Positions 1 through 7,442 of a stretch of DNA of 22,677 bases are shown here, one piece after another (position 1 is the stretch's first letter; each line of letters begins with the position of its first letter). Made by a program: the position numbers and the translations under genes. Under the pieces are notes generated by a model that did no database searches, was not told where the DNA came from, and saw nothing but the letters and a program-made list of their open reading frames with translations. This DNA comes from JAWLDB01 sp041686915 (GTDB lineage Bacteria; Bacillota; UBA994; UBA5500). The stretch covers positions 1-22,677 of the forward strand of contig JAWLDB010000022.1 in assembly GCA_041686915.1 (NCBI GenBank), given 5' to 3'.

Positions 1-1
1 C

Positions 2-526
2 CTAGGATTGTCCCTCAGCTTCGGAGGCCCTTATCTCGGTTTCCTGGCGGCTACCGACAAACTGATGCGTCGCGTGCCGGGCCGCCTGGTTGGCGAGACT
101 GTTGACGCAGAAGGTAAACGCGCTTTCGTATTGACCCTGCAGGCTCGCGAACAGCACATACGGCGTGAGAAAGCGTCTTCGAACCTCTGTTCCAACCAGG
201 CGCTTATGGCCCTGGCTGCAACCATCTATCTCACTCTGGTTGGCCCACGCGGTTTGCGTGAGGTGGCGCTCCGTTCCCATCAACTGGCTGTCTATGCTCA
301 GCAAGAGTTGGCTAAGATTGGCGTGGAGCTCCTCAACAATCAACCATACTTCCGCGAATTTGCCATTAGGTTGAGCAATCCGGCGGAAGCTAACAAGCAG
401 CTGCTGGCCCAGGGCATCATCGGGGGATACGAGCTGCCAGATGGCATGCTCTTGGCGTTCACGGAGAAACGCACCAAAGAAGAGATAGACCACTTGGTCG
501 CCGTTTTGGGAGGGAAATCAGTATGA
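2..526 (+). CDS. gcvPA: Glycine dehydrogenase (decarboxylating) subunit 1, P-protein alpha subunit, 3' part
   Basis: This is the C-terminal part of the alpha subunit of the two-subunit glycine decarboxylase (P-protein). With GcvPB it decarboxylates glycine and passes the aminomethyl group to lipoyl-GcvH in the cytoplasm. The frame is open from the first bases of the window, so the true start lies upstream; about 174 residues are visible of a family length near 450. Recognisable family segments are GGPYLGFLAA near the window edge, RRVPGRLVGET, and the stretch around REQHIRREKASSNLC. The stop codon TGA overlaps the ATG of gcvPB as ATGA, which implies translational coupling and matched subunit synthesis. 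The gcvT and gcvH genes are expected upstream but cannot be seen. The call rests on the conserved C-terminal motifs and the partner gene. Confidence 0.95.
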   Translation, partial: LGLSLSFGGPYLGFLAATDKLMRRVPGRLVGETVDAEGKRAFVLTLQAREQHIRREKASSNLCSNQALMALAATIYLTLVGPRGLREVALRSHQLAVYAQQELAKIGVELLNNQPYFREFAIRLSNPAEANKQLLAQGIIGGYELPDGMLLAFTEKRTKEEIDHLVAVLGGKSV

Positions 527-1971
527 GTAGGCTGTCATTTGAAAAGAGCGTAACAGGCAGCAACACGTTCCATCTGCCGCCCCTCGACGTGCCAGTTGAT
601 GAGATTGCTATCCCGCAGGAGTTTTTGAGGTCGGGCGAGGCTCCCATACCAGACCTGCCGGAAAATGAAACCATTCGCCATTTCACCCACCTCTCGACCA
701 AGGCGTTTGGCGTAGATACCGGTTTCTACCCGTTGGGCTCCTGTACTATGAAATACAACCCCAAGATCAACGAGTGGGCAGCACGCCTGCCTGGTTTCGC
801 CCATGTACATCCCTACCAGCCAGTGGAAACAGTACAAGGGTCACTCGAGCTGATGTACAACCTGGACAAAGCTCTGTGCGAGGTCACCGGTTTGGAACGC
901 TTTTCCCTGCAGCCTGCTGCCGGTGCTCATGGTGAACTGGCTGGAGCGCTGATTATCAAGGCATATCACAAGAAGCGCGGAGACGAAAAGCGCAATGTGA
1001 TGTTAGTGCCTGACTCTGCCCACGGCACCAACCCTGCAACCGCCAACGTAGCTGGTTTCAAGGTGAAAGAGATCAAGTCGAACGAGCGCGGACTGGTTGA
1101 TCTGGAGAGCTTGCGGGCAGCCATGAACGACGAAGTGGCTGGCATCATGCTCACCAACCCGAACACTTTGGGCCTGTTTGAAGAGGATATTCTGCAGATT
1201 GCCCAGATTGTGCATGACGGTGGCGGACTGCTCTACTATGATGGAGCAAACCTGAACGGCATGTTGGGAGTTGCTCGCCCGGGTGACATGGGCTTTGATA
1301 TCGTACATCTCAACTTGCACAAAACGTTCAGCACCCCCCATGGCATGGGTGGCCCAGGTAGCGGCGCTGTTGGTGTGAAGGCATTCCTGGCGGACTTCCT
1401 GCCCACTCCTGTAGTGGAGCACGGCGATAGTGGCTTCTATCTTGATTATCAGCGCCCAGACACCATTGGCCCGATGATGGCCTTTTACGGAAACTTCGGC
1501 GTTTTGGTCAAAGCTTACACCTACATCCTGGCTTTGGGCAGCGAAGGCCTGCGAGAAGCTGGCGAAAACGCAGTATTGAACGCCAACTACCTGCGCCATG
1601 AGCTGAGGGACACCTATCATATCCCGTTTGACAGGCTGTGCAAACATGAGTTCATCGCTACTCCTGGCGATCTGAAGAAACAGCATGGCACAACTACGCT
1701 GCAGATTGCCAAGCGTCTGCTGGATTACGGTTATCACCCGCCGACAGTTTACTTCCCGCTGATTGTGGAAGAAGCGTTGATGGTTGAACCGACAGAGACC
1801 GAGACCAAAGAACGCTTAGACGAGTTTGTCGATACCCTGAAGACAATTGCTGAGGAAGCCCAGACTCAGCCCGAGTTACTGCAGAATGCTCCGTATCAGA
1901 CCGTCATCAGGCGAGTAGATGAGGTTACAGCGGCACGTAGGCCGTTGCTGAAGTACTCAGTGAACGACTAA
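523..1971 (+). CDS. gcvPB: Glycine dehydrogenase (decarboxylating) subunit 2, P-protein beta subunit
   Basis: This is the 482-residue PLP-binding subunit of the split glycine decarboxylase. It forms the active site with GcvPA and feeds the aminomethyl group to the H-protein. The PLP lysine is K267 in NLHKTFSTPHG, followed by the glycine-rich GGPGSG segment. Other family motifs are PLGSCTMKYNPK near residue 71, and SLQPAAGAHGELAG and DSAHGTNPATA in the middle of the protein. The length is normal for the family. The ATG overlaps the gcvPA stop by four bases, and GGGAGGG at 508-514 serves as the ribosome site 8 bases upstream. It is followed by an 80-base spacer with a strong hairpin, then lpdA. 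Confidence 0.97.
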   Translation: MSRLSFEKSVTGSNTFHLPPLDVPVDEIAIPQEFLRSGEAPIPDLPENETIRHFTHLSTKAFGVDTGFYPLGSCTMKYNPKINEWAARLPGFAHVHPYQPVETVQGSLELMYNLDKALCEVTGLERFSLQPAAGAHGELAGALIIKAYHKKRGDEKRNVMLVPDSAHGTNPATANVAGFKVKEIKSNERGLVDLESLRAAMNDEVAGIMLTNPNTLGLFEEDILQIAQIVHDGGGLLYYDGANLNGMLGVARPGDMGFDIVHLNLHKTFSTPHGMGGPGSGAVGVKAFLADFLPTPVVEHGDSGFYLDYQRPDTIGPMMAFYGNFGVLVKAYTYILALGSEGLREAGENAVLNANYLRHELRDTYHIPFDRLCKHEFIATPGDLKKQHGTTTLQIAKRLLDYGYHPPTVYFPLIVEEALMVEPTETETKERLDEFVDTLKTIAEEAQTQPELLQNAPYQTVIRRVDEVTAARRPLLKYSVND

Positions 1972-1985
1972 CTAAATGACACAAG

Positions 1986-2026
1986 GTAGCCGCCGGCTGG
2001 TAGGTCTTCCTACCGGGGGCGGCTGC
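1986..2026 (+). other. Strong intercistronic hairpin between gcvPB and lpdA
   Basis: The two arms can form about 17 pairs. GGTAGG pairs with CCTACC around a TCTT loop, then a GC-rich outer part (GCCGCC with GGCGGC) pairs after a small asymmetric bulge. No T-run follows, so this is not a classical terminator. It ends 9 bases before the lpdA ribosome site at 2036-2043. By inference it may act in mRNA processing, 3'-end protection of the gcvPAB message, or modulation of lpdA expression. Confidence 0.6.
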
Positions 2027-2035
2027 TTCCAGGTC

Positions 2036-2043
2036 AAGGAGGT
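2036..2043 (+). promoter_or_regulatory. Ribosome binding site that sets the lpdA start
   Basis: AAGGAGGT lies 7 bases before the GTG at 2051. It decides the start over an in-frame ATG at 1976, which would add 25 residues encoded by the hairpin and has no ribosome site. Confidence 0.85.
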
Positions 2044-2050
2044 TATACAA

Positions 2051-3433
2051 GTGAAGGATTTAGTTGTGATTGGTGGGGGCCCGGGTGGATATGTGGCTGC
2101 TATCAGGGCTGCTCAGCTTGGAATGAAAGTTGCCCTAATAGAAAAGGATGAACTCGGCGGTACTTGTTTGAACCGTGGCTGCATCCCAACCAAGGCGTAT
2201 TATCAGAATGCTGCCGTGCTGCGTACGTTGGGGCATCTGGCAGAGTATAACATTAATACCGGGCCTGGCTTTGATTTTGATATGTCTGGAGCCTACGATC
2301 GCAAACAGGGCATCGTCAAAAACCTGGTGAGCGGAATAGCCGGGCTGCTCAAGGGTAATGGAGTAGAGACAATCAAGGGGGTCGCTACCATCGCCTCCCC
2401 TACCGAGGTCAGCGTTAACGGTGAGATTATTGAGACCAAGCGCATTCTGATTGCCGCCGGGTCCATTAGCTCCCGTCCGCCCTTCCCTGGAGTAGAGTTA
2501 CCTGGTGTGATGAGCAGTGATGAAATACTGGAGCTGCAAACTGTACCAAAGCGCCTCACAGTCATCGGCGCTGGCGTAATTGGTTTGGAGTTTGCCTGCA
2601 TCTTCAAAGCGTTCGGCAGCGAAGTTACAGTTATAGAGTACCTACCGGAAGTGCTAAGCGTCATCGATAAAGAGATTGCCAAACGCATGAAGGTGTATCT
2701 CAAACGACAGGGTATTACGGTGCATACCGGTTCCGCGGTGCAATCCATCGCACAGGATGGCGAAGCGTTGAAGCTGCAGGTAGAGACTGGCAAGGGTGAA
2801 CTGTGTGTGGAAGCAGACACGGTGCTGGTGGCCACTGGTCGTCGTGCTTGTATCAGGTGCGTTAATCTGGACACCTTAGGCATAGCCGTCGACAAACGCG
2901 GCTTCATCGAAGTCAATGCAGACTATCAGACCAACATCCCTGGCATTTATGCCATTGGAGACGTAACAGGTGGCCGTATGCTGGCGCATGTCGCTTCGGA
3001 AGAGGGCCGCGTGGCTGTAGAGCGCATGGCAGGCCATCAGGCGGAAGTAGCGTACCATGCGGTGCCATCGGTCATCTTCACCTTCCCTGAGATTGCTACG
3101 GTCGGCATCACCGAAGAAGAGGCGAAGGCTGAAGGTATCGACTATCGGATTGGCAAGTTCCTGTTTGCCGGTAACAGCAAGGCCGTTGCCATGGGTGAAC
3201 AGGATGGCCTGGTGAAAGTAATTGCTGACGACAAAGGCACCATTATCGGGGTACACATTTTAGGCCCTCACGCTGCAGACCTGATCCAAGCTGCAAGCAT
3301 TATGGTCAAAAGCAGGATGAATGTAGATGATGTTACTACTTCCATTCACCCCCACCCCACTCTGGGTGAAGCACTGCTGGAAGCAGTACTGGACGTAGAT
3401 AAACGCGCTATTCACTTGATGCCCCGGCGATAG
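2051..3433 (+). CDS. lpdA: Dihydrolipoamide dehydrogenase (L-protein of glycine cleavage)
   Basis: This FAD enzyme reoxidises the dihydrolipoyl arm of GcvH with NAD+. It starts at GTG 2051 and has 460 residues, a normal length. The N-terminal FAD motif is GGGPGG at residues 8-13. The redox-active disulfide is C39/C44 in GGTCLNRGCIPTK. A second dinucleotide-binding motif, GAGVIGLEFA, marks the NAD domain. The FAD-binding AIGDVTGG follows, and the C-terminal interface carries HPHPTLGEA, which supplies the catalytic His-Glu pair. Its place between gcvPB and lplA points to a dedicated glycine-cleavage L-protein, although sharing with a 2-oxoacid dehydrogenase elsewhere in the genome cannot be excluded. 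It is cytoplasmic and cotranscribed with its neighbours. Confidence 0.95.
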   Translation: MKDLVVIGGGPGGYVAAIRAAQLGMKVALIEKDELGGTCLNRGCIPTKAYYQNAAVLRTLGHLAEYNINTGPGFDFDMSGAYDRKQGIVKNLVSGIAGLLKGNGVETIKGVATIASPTEVSVNGEIIETKRILIAAGSISSRPPFPGVELPGVMSSDEILELQTVPKRLTVIGAGVIGLEFACIFKAFGSEVTVIEYLPEVLSVIDKEIAKRMKVYLKRQGITVHTGSAVQSIAQDGEALKLQVETGKGELCVEADTVLVATGRRACIRCVNLDTLGIAVDKRGFIEVNADYQTNIPGIYAIGDVTGGRMLAHVASEEGRVAVERMAGHQAEVAYHAVPSVIFTFPEIATVGITEEEAKAEGIDYRIGKFLFAGNSKAVAMGEQDGLVKVIADDKGTIIGVHILGPHAADLIQAASIMVKSRMNVDDVTTSIHPHPTLGEALLEAVLDVDKRAIHLMPRR

Positions 3434-3466
3434 GTAGCGCACCTGGCACAGGAAGGAGCCAAGCAC

Positions 3467-4456
3467 ATGCTAAATGTGATCAACCACAGCAACGACCCGT
3501 ACTTTAACATGGCGGTGGAGGAGTACGCTCTCACCACGCTAGCTCAGCAAGATGATTGCTTTCTGCTCTGGCAGAACAGGCCTGCCATCATCGTTGGACG
3601 CAATCAAAATGCTCTTGAGGAAATTAACCGGGAGTATGTGGAGCAGCACGGGATAGCTGTGGTACGCAGGCTGACCGGTGGCGGAGCGGTCTATCACGAC
3701 CTGGGCAACCTTAACTTCACCTATGTCGTGCATGACGAGGGCAAGGGTTTTGAGTTCCACCGCTTCTCGCAACCGGTAATCAAGGCTTTGGCTACTCTCG
3801 GTATCACGGCTGAATTAAGTGGCCGGAACGACATTTTGATTGACGGGCGCAAGTTCTCCGGCAACGCTGAGTACCGGCATAGGGATAGGCTGCTGCACCA
3901 CGGCACCCTGCTCTTTGACTCTGAATTAGCAGTAGTATCAGCTTCTTTGAACGTTAAACCGCAGAAGATAGAGTCTAAAGGGGTCAAGTCCGTCCGTAGC
4001 CGGGTGACGAACATCAGTGAGTACCTGACATCAGATGTCTCTCTTGGTAACTTCCGGCAAGCGCTGATGCAAGCTACCGTTCAGGAATTCGGGGCCGAGC
4101 TCCATGATTACCAGCTCTCTGGCACTGACCTGGCCGCCATCGAGCAGCTGCGGGATGAGAAATACTCTACCTGGGAGTGGAACTACGGCAAAGCGCCCGA
4201 GTTCAACCTGCGCAAAGAGCGGCGCTACGATTTTGGCGAGGTGGATGTGAGGTTGAACGTGAAAGACGGAGTCATCCGTGAGGCCCACATCTTCGGGGAT
4301 TTCTTCAGCAATGCAGCTATCGGTGACCTGGCCAAGGCTCTACAGGGCATCCGCTACCGGCGAGAAGACCTGCTCGGTGCTCTTGCTTCTCTAGACTTCG
4401 CACACTATCTGCCAAAGCTGAGTCCGGAAGACTTTGTAGAGTTGCTGCTGGCGTAG
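3467..4456 (+). CDS. lplA: Lipoate-protein ligase A
   Basis: This 329-residue ligase activates lipoate with ATP and attaches it to a lysine of lipoyl-domain proteins; GcvH is the likely target here. The lipoate/adenylate-binding motif is RRLTGGGAVYHD at residues 67-78. The segment beginning GRNDILIDGRKFSGNA (119-134) carries the probable catalytic lysine K129. Residues from about 235 to the end match the accessory C-terminal domain of bacterial ligases, so this looks like a complete two-domain ligase rather than an octanoyltransferase. The ATG follows GGAAGGAG at 3451-3458. It lies 33 bases after lpdA and is the last gene of the operon, with a strong terminator directly downstream. The enzyme may support scavenging of exogenous lipoate. 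Confidence 0.93.
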   Translation: MLNVINHSNDPYFNMAVEEYALTTLAQQDDCFLLWQNRPAIIVGRNQNALEEINREYVEQHGIAVVRRLTGGGAVYHDLGNLNFTYVVHDEGKGFEFHRFSQPVIKALATLGITAELSGRNDILIDGRKFSGNAEYRHRDRLLHHGTLLFDSELAVVSASLNVKPQKIESKGVKSVRSRVTNISEYLTSDVSLGNFRQALMQATVQEFGAELHDYQLSGTDLAAIEQLRDEKYSTWEWNYGKAPEFNLRKERRYDFGEVDVRLNVKDGVIREAHIFGDFFSNAAIGDLAKALQGIRYRREDLLGALASLDFAHYLPKLSPEDFVELLLA

Positions 4457-4469
4457 GTGGCATATCAGC

Positions 4470-4514
4470 AAAGACAGGATTGCCTGGGAACTACCCGGGC
4501 AATCCTGTCTTTTT
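4470..4514 (+). terminator. Rho-independent terminator of the gcv-lpdA-lplA operon
   Basis: AAAGACAGGATTGCC pairs perfectly with GGCAATCCTGTCTTT. The stem extends inward through TGGG/CCCG to an AACTA loop, about 19 pairs in all. The 3' arm runs into TTTTT at 4510-4514. It starts 14 bases after the lplA stop. Confidence 0.92.
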
Positions 4515-4729
4515 GTCCGCGGATATCTACTGGGTATTGCATTTGTCCCATCTAAAGCACCTCTAGCCATCCTTGGTCGCCTCGAGTATGCTATTCTTGA
4601 ACCCAGCCGCAGCTGGACGAAAATTCCTCCAAGGGGTGACGCGCATGACAAGAACCAATGTTGATGTTGTATCCATGATCTCGAAGCTGCTTGCGATTAT
4701 AACACCACGCCTAAAGGAGGAATTAATCC

Positions 4730-5722
4730 TTGAGAATCGTTCCGCTTTGCAAAGAACATATCCCGGTTGCTTCTAGTCTTGCGGCAGCAGGGCATGCGCA
4801 GGAGCGTACCCATGTACCAACCCTGCCAGTAAGAGAACCCCAACACTATGTGCCACTTTTTGAACGGCTCCTCAGAATTTGCCCAGGCGCAGCTGCTCTT
4901 GATCAATCCGGTCAGTTAATCGGTTACATCCTCGGCATTGGCCCAATCGATAACTTCCGGTGCACCCAGCGTGGAGTGCATGTTGCAGAGTGGGCACATG
5001 CAGCTGTAGGTGATAACCGGGCATACATTTATCAGCATCTGTACGAGTATATCGCGGACCTATGGGTTAAGAACGGTTGTTTTGCCCATGCCATCTCACT
5101 TTACGCCCATGACGAGCTAGCTCTGAATACCTGGTTCCGCAGCGCTTTTGGCATGATCTGCGGTGATGCCATAAGGGAACTTGTACCTGTGCAGGGGCAT
5201 CTAGCTACCGATATCAAGATTGCGAGGGCAGGATACGAACACATCGATCTATTTCTACCCCTGGTGCACGAGCACCAGCGTTACTACCCTACCTCTCCCC
5301 TGTTTATGCCTTTGACAGGGCTCCATAACAAGGAGTACTTTGAGAAATGGTTGTCTGACGAGAAACACGCTTTCTGGTTAGCACTGGATGATGACCAACC
5401 TGTCGGTTACTTTGAGAGCAGCCCTGCTCACTCAGGGGCAAGACACTTGATTGCAGACCCTGGGACTGCCAGTGTATGTAGCGCCTTTGTACGCCCCGAC
5501 TGCCGCAAGGGCGGTGTAGGAGCCGCATTGCTTTCCAGGGTAGTAAGGTGGGCTGCCGAGAGTGGCTATCAGCGCCTAGCCGTCGATTATGAGTCACACA
5601 ACATCTACGGCAGCCGCTTTTGGACCAAACACTTCACACCTGTAGCAGCCTCGCTGATGCGCATCGTCGATGAGCGCGTAGTTTGGGCCCACAGCAACCG
5701 AAGAGCAGAGGATATTTGGTAG
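4730..5722 (+). CDS. Two-domain GNAT-family N-acetyltransferase
   Basis: This is a 330-residue cytoplasmic protein with two GCN5-related acetyltransferase folds. The C-terminal half, about residues 170-320, has a clear acetyl-CoA motif: FVRPDCRKGGVGAALLSRVV, with the R-x-x-G-x-G/A core at CRKGGVGAA. It is followed by a helix, a strand, and the NIYGSRFWTKHF segment typical of the fold's end. The N-terminal half has a GNAT-like pattern (LIGYILGIGP, then LYEYIADLWVKNG) but lacks the pyrophosphate-binding glycine motif, so it is probably non-catalytic. The start is TTG, supported by AAAGGAGG at 4713-4720 with 9-base spacing. The acceptor substrate is unknown. It appears monocistronic, between the upstream terminator and a convergent gene. 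Confidence 0.85.
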   Translation: MRIVPLCKEHIPVASSLAAAGHAQERTHVPTLPVREPQHYVPLFERLLRICPGAAALDQSGQLIGYILGIGPIDNFRCTQRGVHVAEWAHAAVGDNRAYIYQHLYEYIADLWVKNGCFAHAISLYAHDELALNTWFRSAFGMICGDAIRELVPVQGHLATDIKIARAGYEHIDLFLPLVHEHQRYYPTSPLFMPLTGLHNKEYFEKWLSDEKHAFWLALDDDQPVGYFESSPAHSGARHLIADPGTASVCSAFVRPDCRKGGVGAALLSRVVRWAAESGYQRLAVDYESHNIYGSRFWTKHFTPVAASLMRIVDERVVWAHSNRRAEDIW

Positions 5723-5749
5723 TCACGCTTACCACTTAACAGTTACGAT

Positions 5750-5779
5750 AAAGGCCCGGAGCTTTCGCTCCAGGCCTTT
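5750..5779. terminator. Probable bidirectional terminator between convergent genes
   Basis: AAAGGCC pairs with GGCCTTT and GGAGC with GCTCC, with one C/A mismatch and a TTTC loop. It lies between the GNAT stop (5722) and the convergent amidohydrolase stop (5871). The flanking A and T bases give each strand only a short U-tract within the stem. Confidence 0.6.
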
Positions 5780-5798
5780 CGCCATGTCTGTCATTACA

Positions 5799-5853
5799 GG
5801 GTCGGACAGGATCCGACCCCTACACCTGGGACACCGGACCATTCGTTGTCCCA
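5799..5853. repeat. Two adjacent dyad symmetries in the convergent intergenic region
   Basis: GGGTCGGA (5799-5806) pairs with TCCGACCC (5812-5819) around a 5-base loop. TGGGACA (5827-5833) pairs with TGTCCCA (5847-5853) around a 13-base loop. Neither has a T-run. Together with the terminator, three stems sit in about 105 bases of non-coding sequence. The role is unknown; possibilities are an interspersed repeat, a second termination element, or protection of the amidohydrolase mRNA 3' end. Confidence 0.5.
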
Positions 5854-5870
5854 CGAAGGTTTGCGCTAGC

Positions 5871-7283
5871 TTAGTAGCTGCGCAGGGACCAGAGGTTCGG
5901 GTTATCTGCTTTATCGAGGTAACCACTGCGCTGCAGCATCTGCTCGAACGCCGCACCGGCATCAGATAGCACCTTCCGCTCGTCGGTGACCAAGACCTTG
6001 CGGTCCTCCATGAGCAGCTCTCCATCGACTATCACGTGGCTCACATCCTGTCCCGACGCATGATACACCAGGCGTTGCACCGGCATGATGCCAAAGGGTG
6101 CCAGATGAGGCTGTTCTACGTCAACCAAGATGATGTCCGCCCTCTTCCCCACTTCCAGCGAACCGATTAAGTGGTCCAGTTTCAGAGCCTTAGCAGCCCG
6201 GATAGTGCACATCTCCAGCATCAGCCCTGGCGGCATCAGGCCACCATGATGGAAGTAACCGCGATGCAAGATCTGCGCTATGCGCATGTCACGCCAGAGG
6301 TCGAAACTCCGGTCAGGCGCTGTCCCGTCGGTGGCGATAACTACGTTCACGCCTGTCTCCAGCATCTCAAAGGCGGGGCAGCGCACCCGCATGACAGAAT
6401 GGGTGGATGGCCCATGGCAAACACTCACACCTTTGTCCGCCATGATACGCCACTCCTCAGCATCCATGCCAGTGCAATGGCTAAGCGAAACATCATCGCG
6501 TAAAACATCAGGGCTGGTTGCCAACACGAACTTCATGTCGCCAGCATAGGCGTGGCTATGGATCGGTACTTCGTATTCATCAGCGATGCGCCGCATCTGC
6601 TTGTTCTGATGGACATTAAGTTCGTGGTTGTTCTCTTTGTTGGCACCTACACGCGAGGGCATAACATAGCAGTAGGCACGCACATGCCTGTCTTTCCAGC
6701 GTTTGACTGCCATCTCTGTCTGCGGGAACGCATCTTGGGGATGGATCTCGTACTCGCGATATGTGTCACCTTCCCAAACCCGGGCCAGCTTTGGCCAAGG
6801 CGGGTTGGGAGAGCCAATACCGCTAACCTGGCGGATACCAGTCGATAGAGCGCCCTCAAAGTGAGCGTCCAGCAAGTCAATCCGGTCGACCCGGGGAGTG
6901 TTGCCCAGCATGGAAACCCCGGTGGTGACACCGAATTTGACGCGTTCCAGCGCCGCCAAAGCGCCTTCTGCACGCCAGAACTCCTCGTCCGAGAACTGAT
7001 GGTAAATGCTTTCTGCCATTGGCTCCCATCCGTCTTCCAGGTGTTCACCCAGCGTTTTGGTAAAGCAGTGGCCGGCGTGAGCATGGCTATCGATTAGGCC
7101 TGGCAAGACAGCGTGCCCCTTGGCGTCGATGACTCTCTTTGCTGCCATTTCCTCATGCAATGCTGCCATTGGGCCCACAGCGACAATTGTATTCCCCTGT
7201 ATGGCGATATAGCCCGGTTGCCAGATGTTATGCTGGCCGTCTACAGTGATAACTGTACCATTGACAATCAGTAAGTCTAACAC
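5871..7283 (-). CDS. Metal-dependent amidohydrolase (cytosine/adenosine deaminase-like, ATZ/TRZ type)
   Basis: This 470-residue cytosolic hydrolase belongs to the TIM-barrel amidohydrolase superfamily. Residues 1-60 plus about 375-425 form the composite beta-sandwich, with barrel entry at VLPGLIDSHAHAGH. Metal ligands seen are H67 and H69 (HxH), H242 or H244 in IHSHAY, H269 in LSHCTGM, and D319 in IATDGTAPD. The SHCTGMDAEE then VSVCHGPSTHS pattern is typical of the SsnA/TrzA/adenosylhomocysteine-deaminase branch. The glutamate usually found just after the barrel histidine (H-x-A-E) is not evident; the stretch reads HSHAYAGD. Deaminase chemistry is therefore uncertain and another C-N hydrolysis is possible. 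The start is GTG, with GAGAGGGG upstream at 7291-7298. The substrate cannot be read from the sequence. Confidence 0.85.
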   Translation of the reverse strand: MLDLLIVNGTVITVDGQHNIWQPGYIAIQGNTIVAVGPMAALHEEMAAKRVIDAKGHAVLPGLIDSHAHAGHCFTKTLGEHLEDGWEPMAESIYHQFSDEEFWRAEGALAALERVKFGVTTGVSMLGNTPRVDRIDLLDAHFEGALSTGIRQVSGIGSPNPPWPKLARVWEGDTYREYEIHPQDAFPQTEMAVKRWKDRHVRAYCYVMPSRVGANKENNHELNVHQNKQMRRIADEYEVPIHSHAYAGDMKFVLATSPDVLRDDVSLSHCTGMDAEEWRIMADKGVSVCHGPSTHSVMRVRCPAFEMLETGVNVVIATDGTAPDRSFDLWRDMRIAQILHRGYFHHGGLMPPGLMLEMCTIRAAKALKLDHLIGSLEVGKRADIILVDVEQPHLAPFGIMPVQRLVYHASGQDVSHVIVDGELLMEDRKVLVTDERKVLSDAGAAFEQMLQRSGYLDKADNPNLWSLRSY

Positions 7284-7405
7284 GGCATTACCCCTCTCTC
7301 TGGTATGTATGTTGATATTCTTCTGTGCAGGTGCGAGCGTTCCTCTTTTTGCAGGCTCTGGAATCGAAAGATGAGTAGGTTATTTTAGTCTTCCCAATAT
7401 TATAA

Positions 7406-7433
7406 GAGGCCCGGAGCAAAAGCTCCGAGCCTC
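7406..7433 (-). terminator. Probable weak terminator after the coiled-coil membrane protein gene
   Basis: GAGGC pairs with GCCTC and CGGAGC with GCTCCG around an AAAA loop, with one C/A mismatch. Read on the minus strand it lies just after the stop of the upstream gene and is followed by CTTATAATATT, a weak U-tract. Its core GGCCCGGAGC is shared with the hairpin at 5750-5779. The same minus-strand bases contain TATAAT (7399-7404), but no matching -35 was found. Confidence 0.5.
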
Positions 7434-7442
7434 CACCTATAA

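Noticed and set aside
1003..1737. 244-residue open frame on the minus strand inside gcvPB
   Set aside because: It lies wholly within a strongly supported gene, has no recognisable domain or ribosome site, and is explained by codon bias of gcvPB.
1976..2050. Longer N-terminus of lpdA from ATG 1976
   Set aside because: The extra 25 residues are encoded by the intercistronic hairpin, precede the conserved FAD-motif N-terminus, and lack a ribosome site, while AAGGAGGT precedes GTG 2051.
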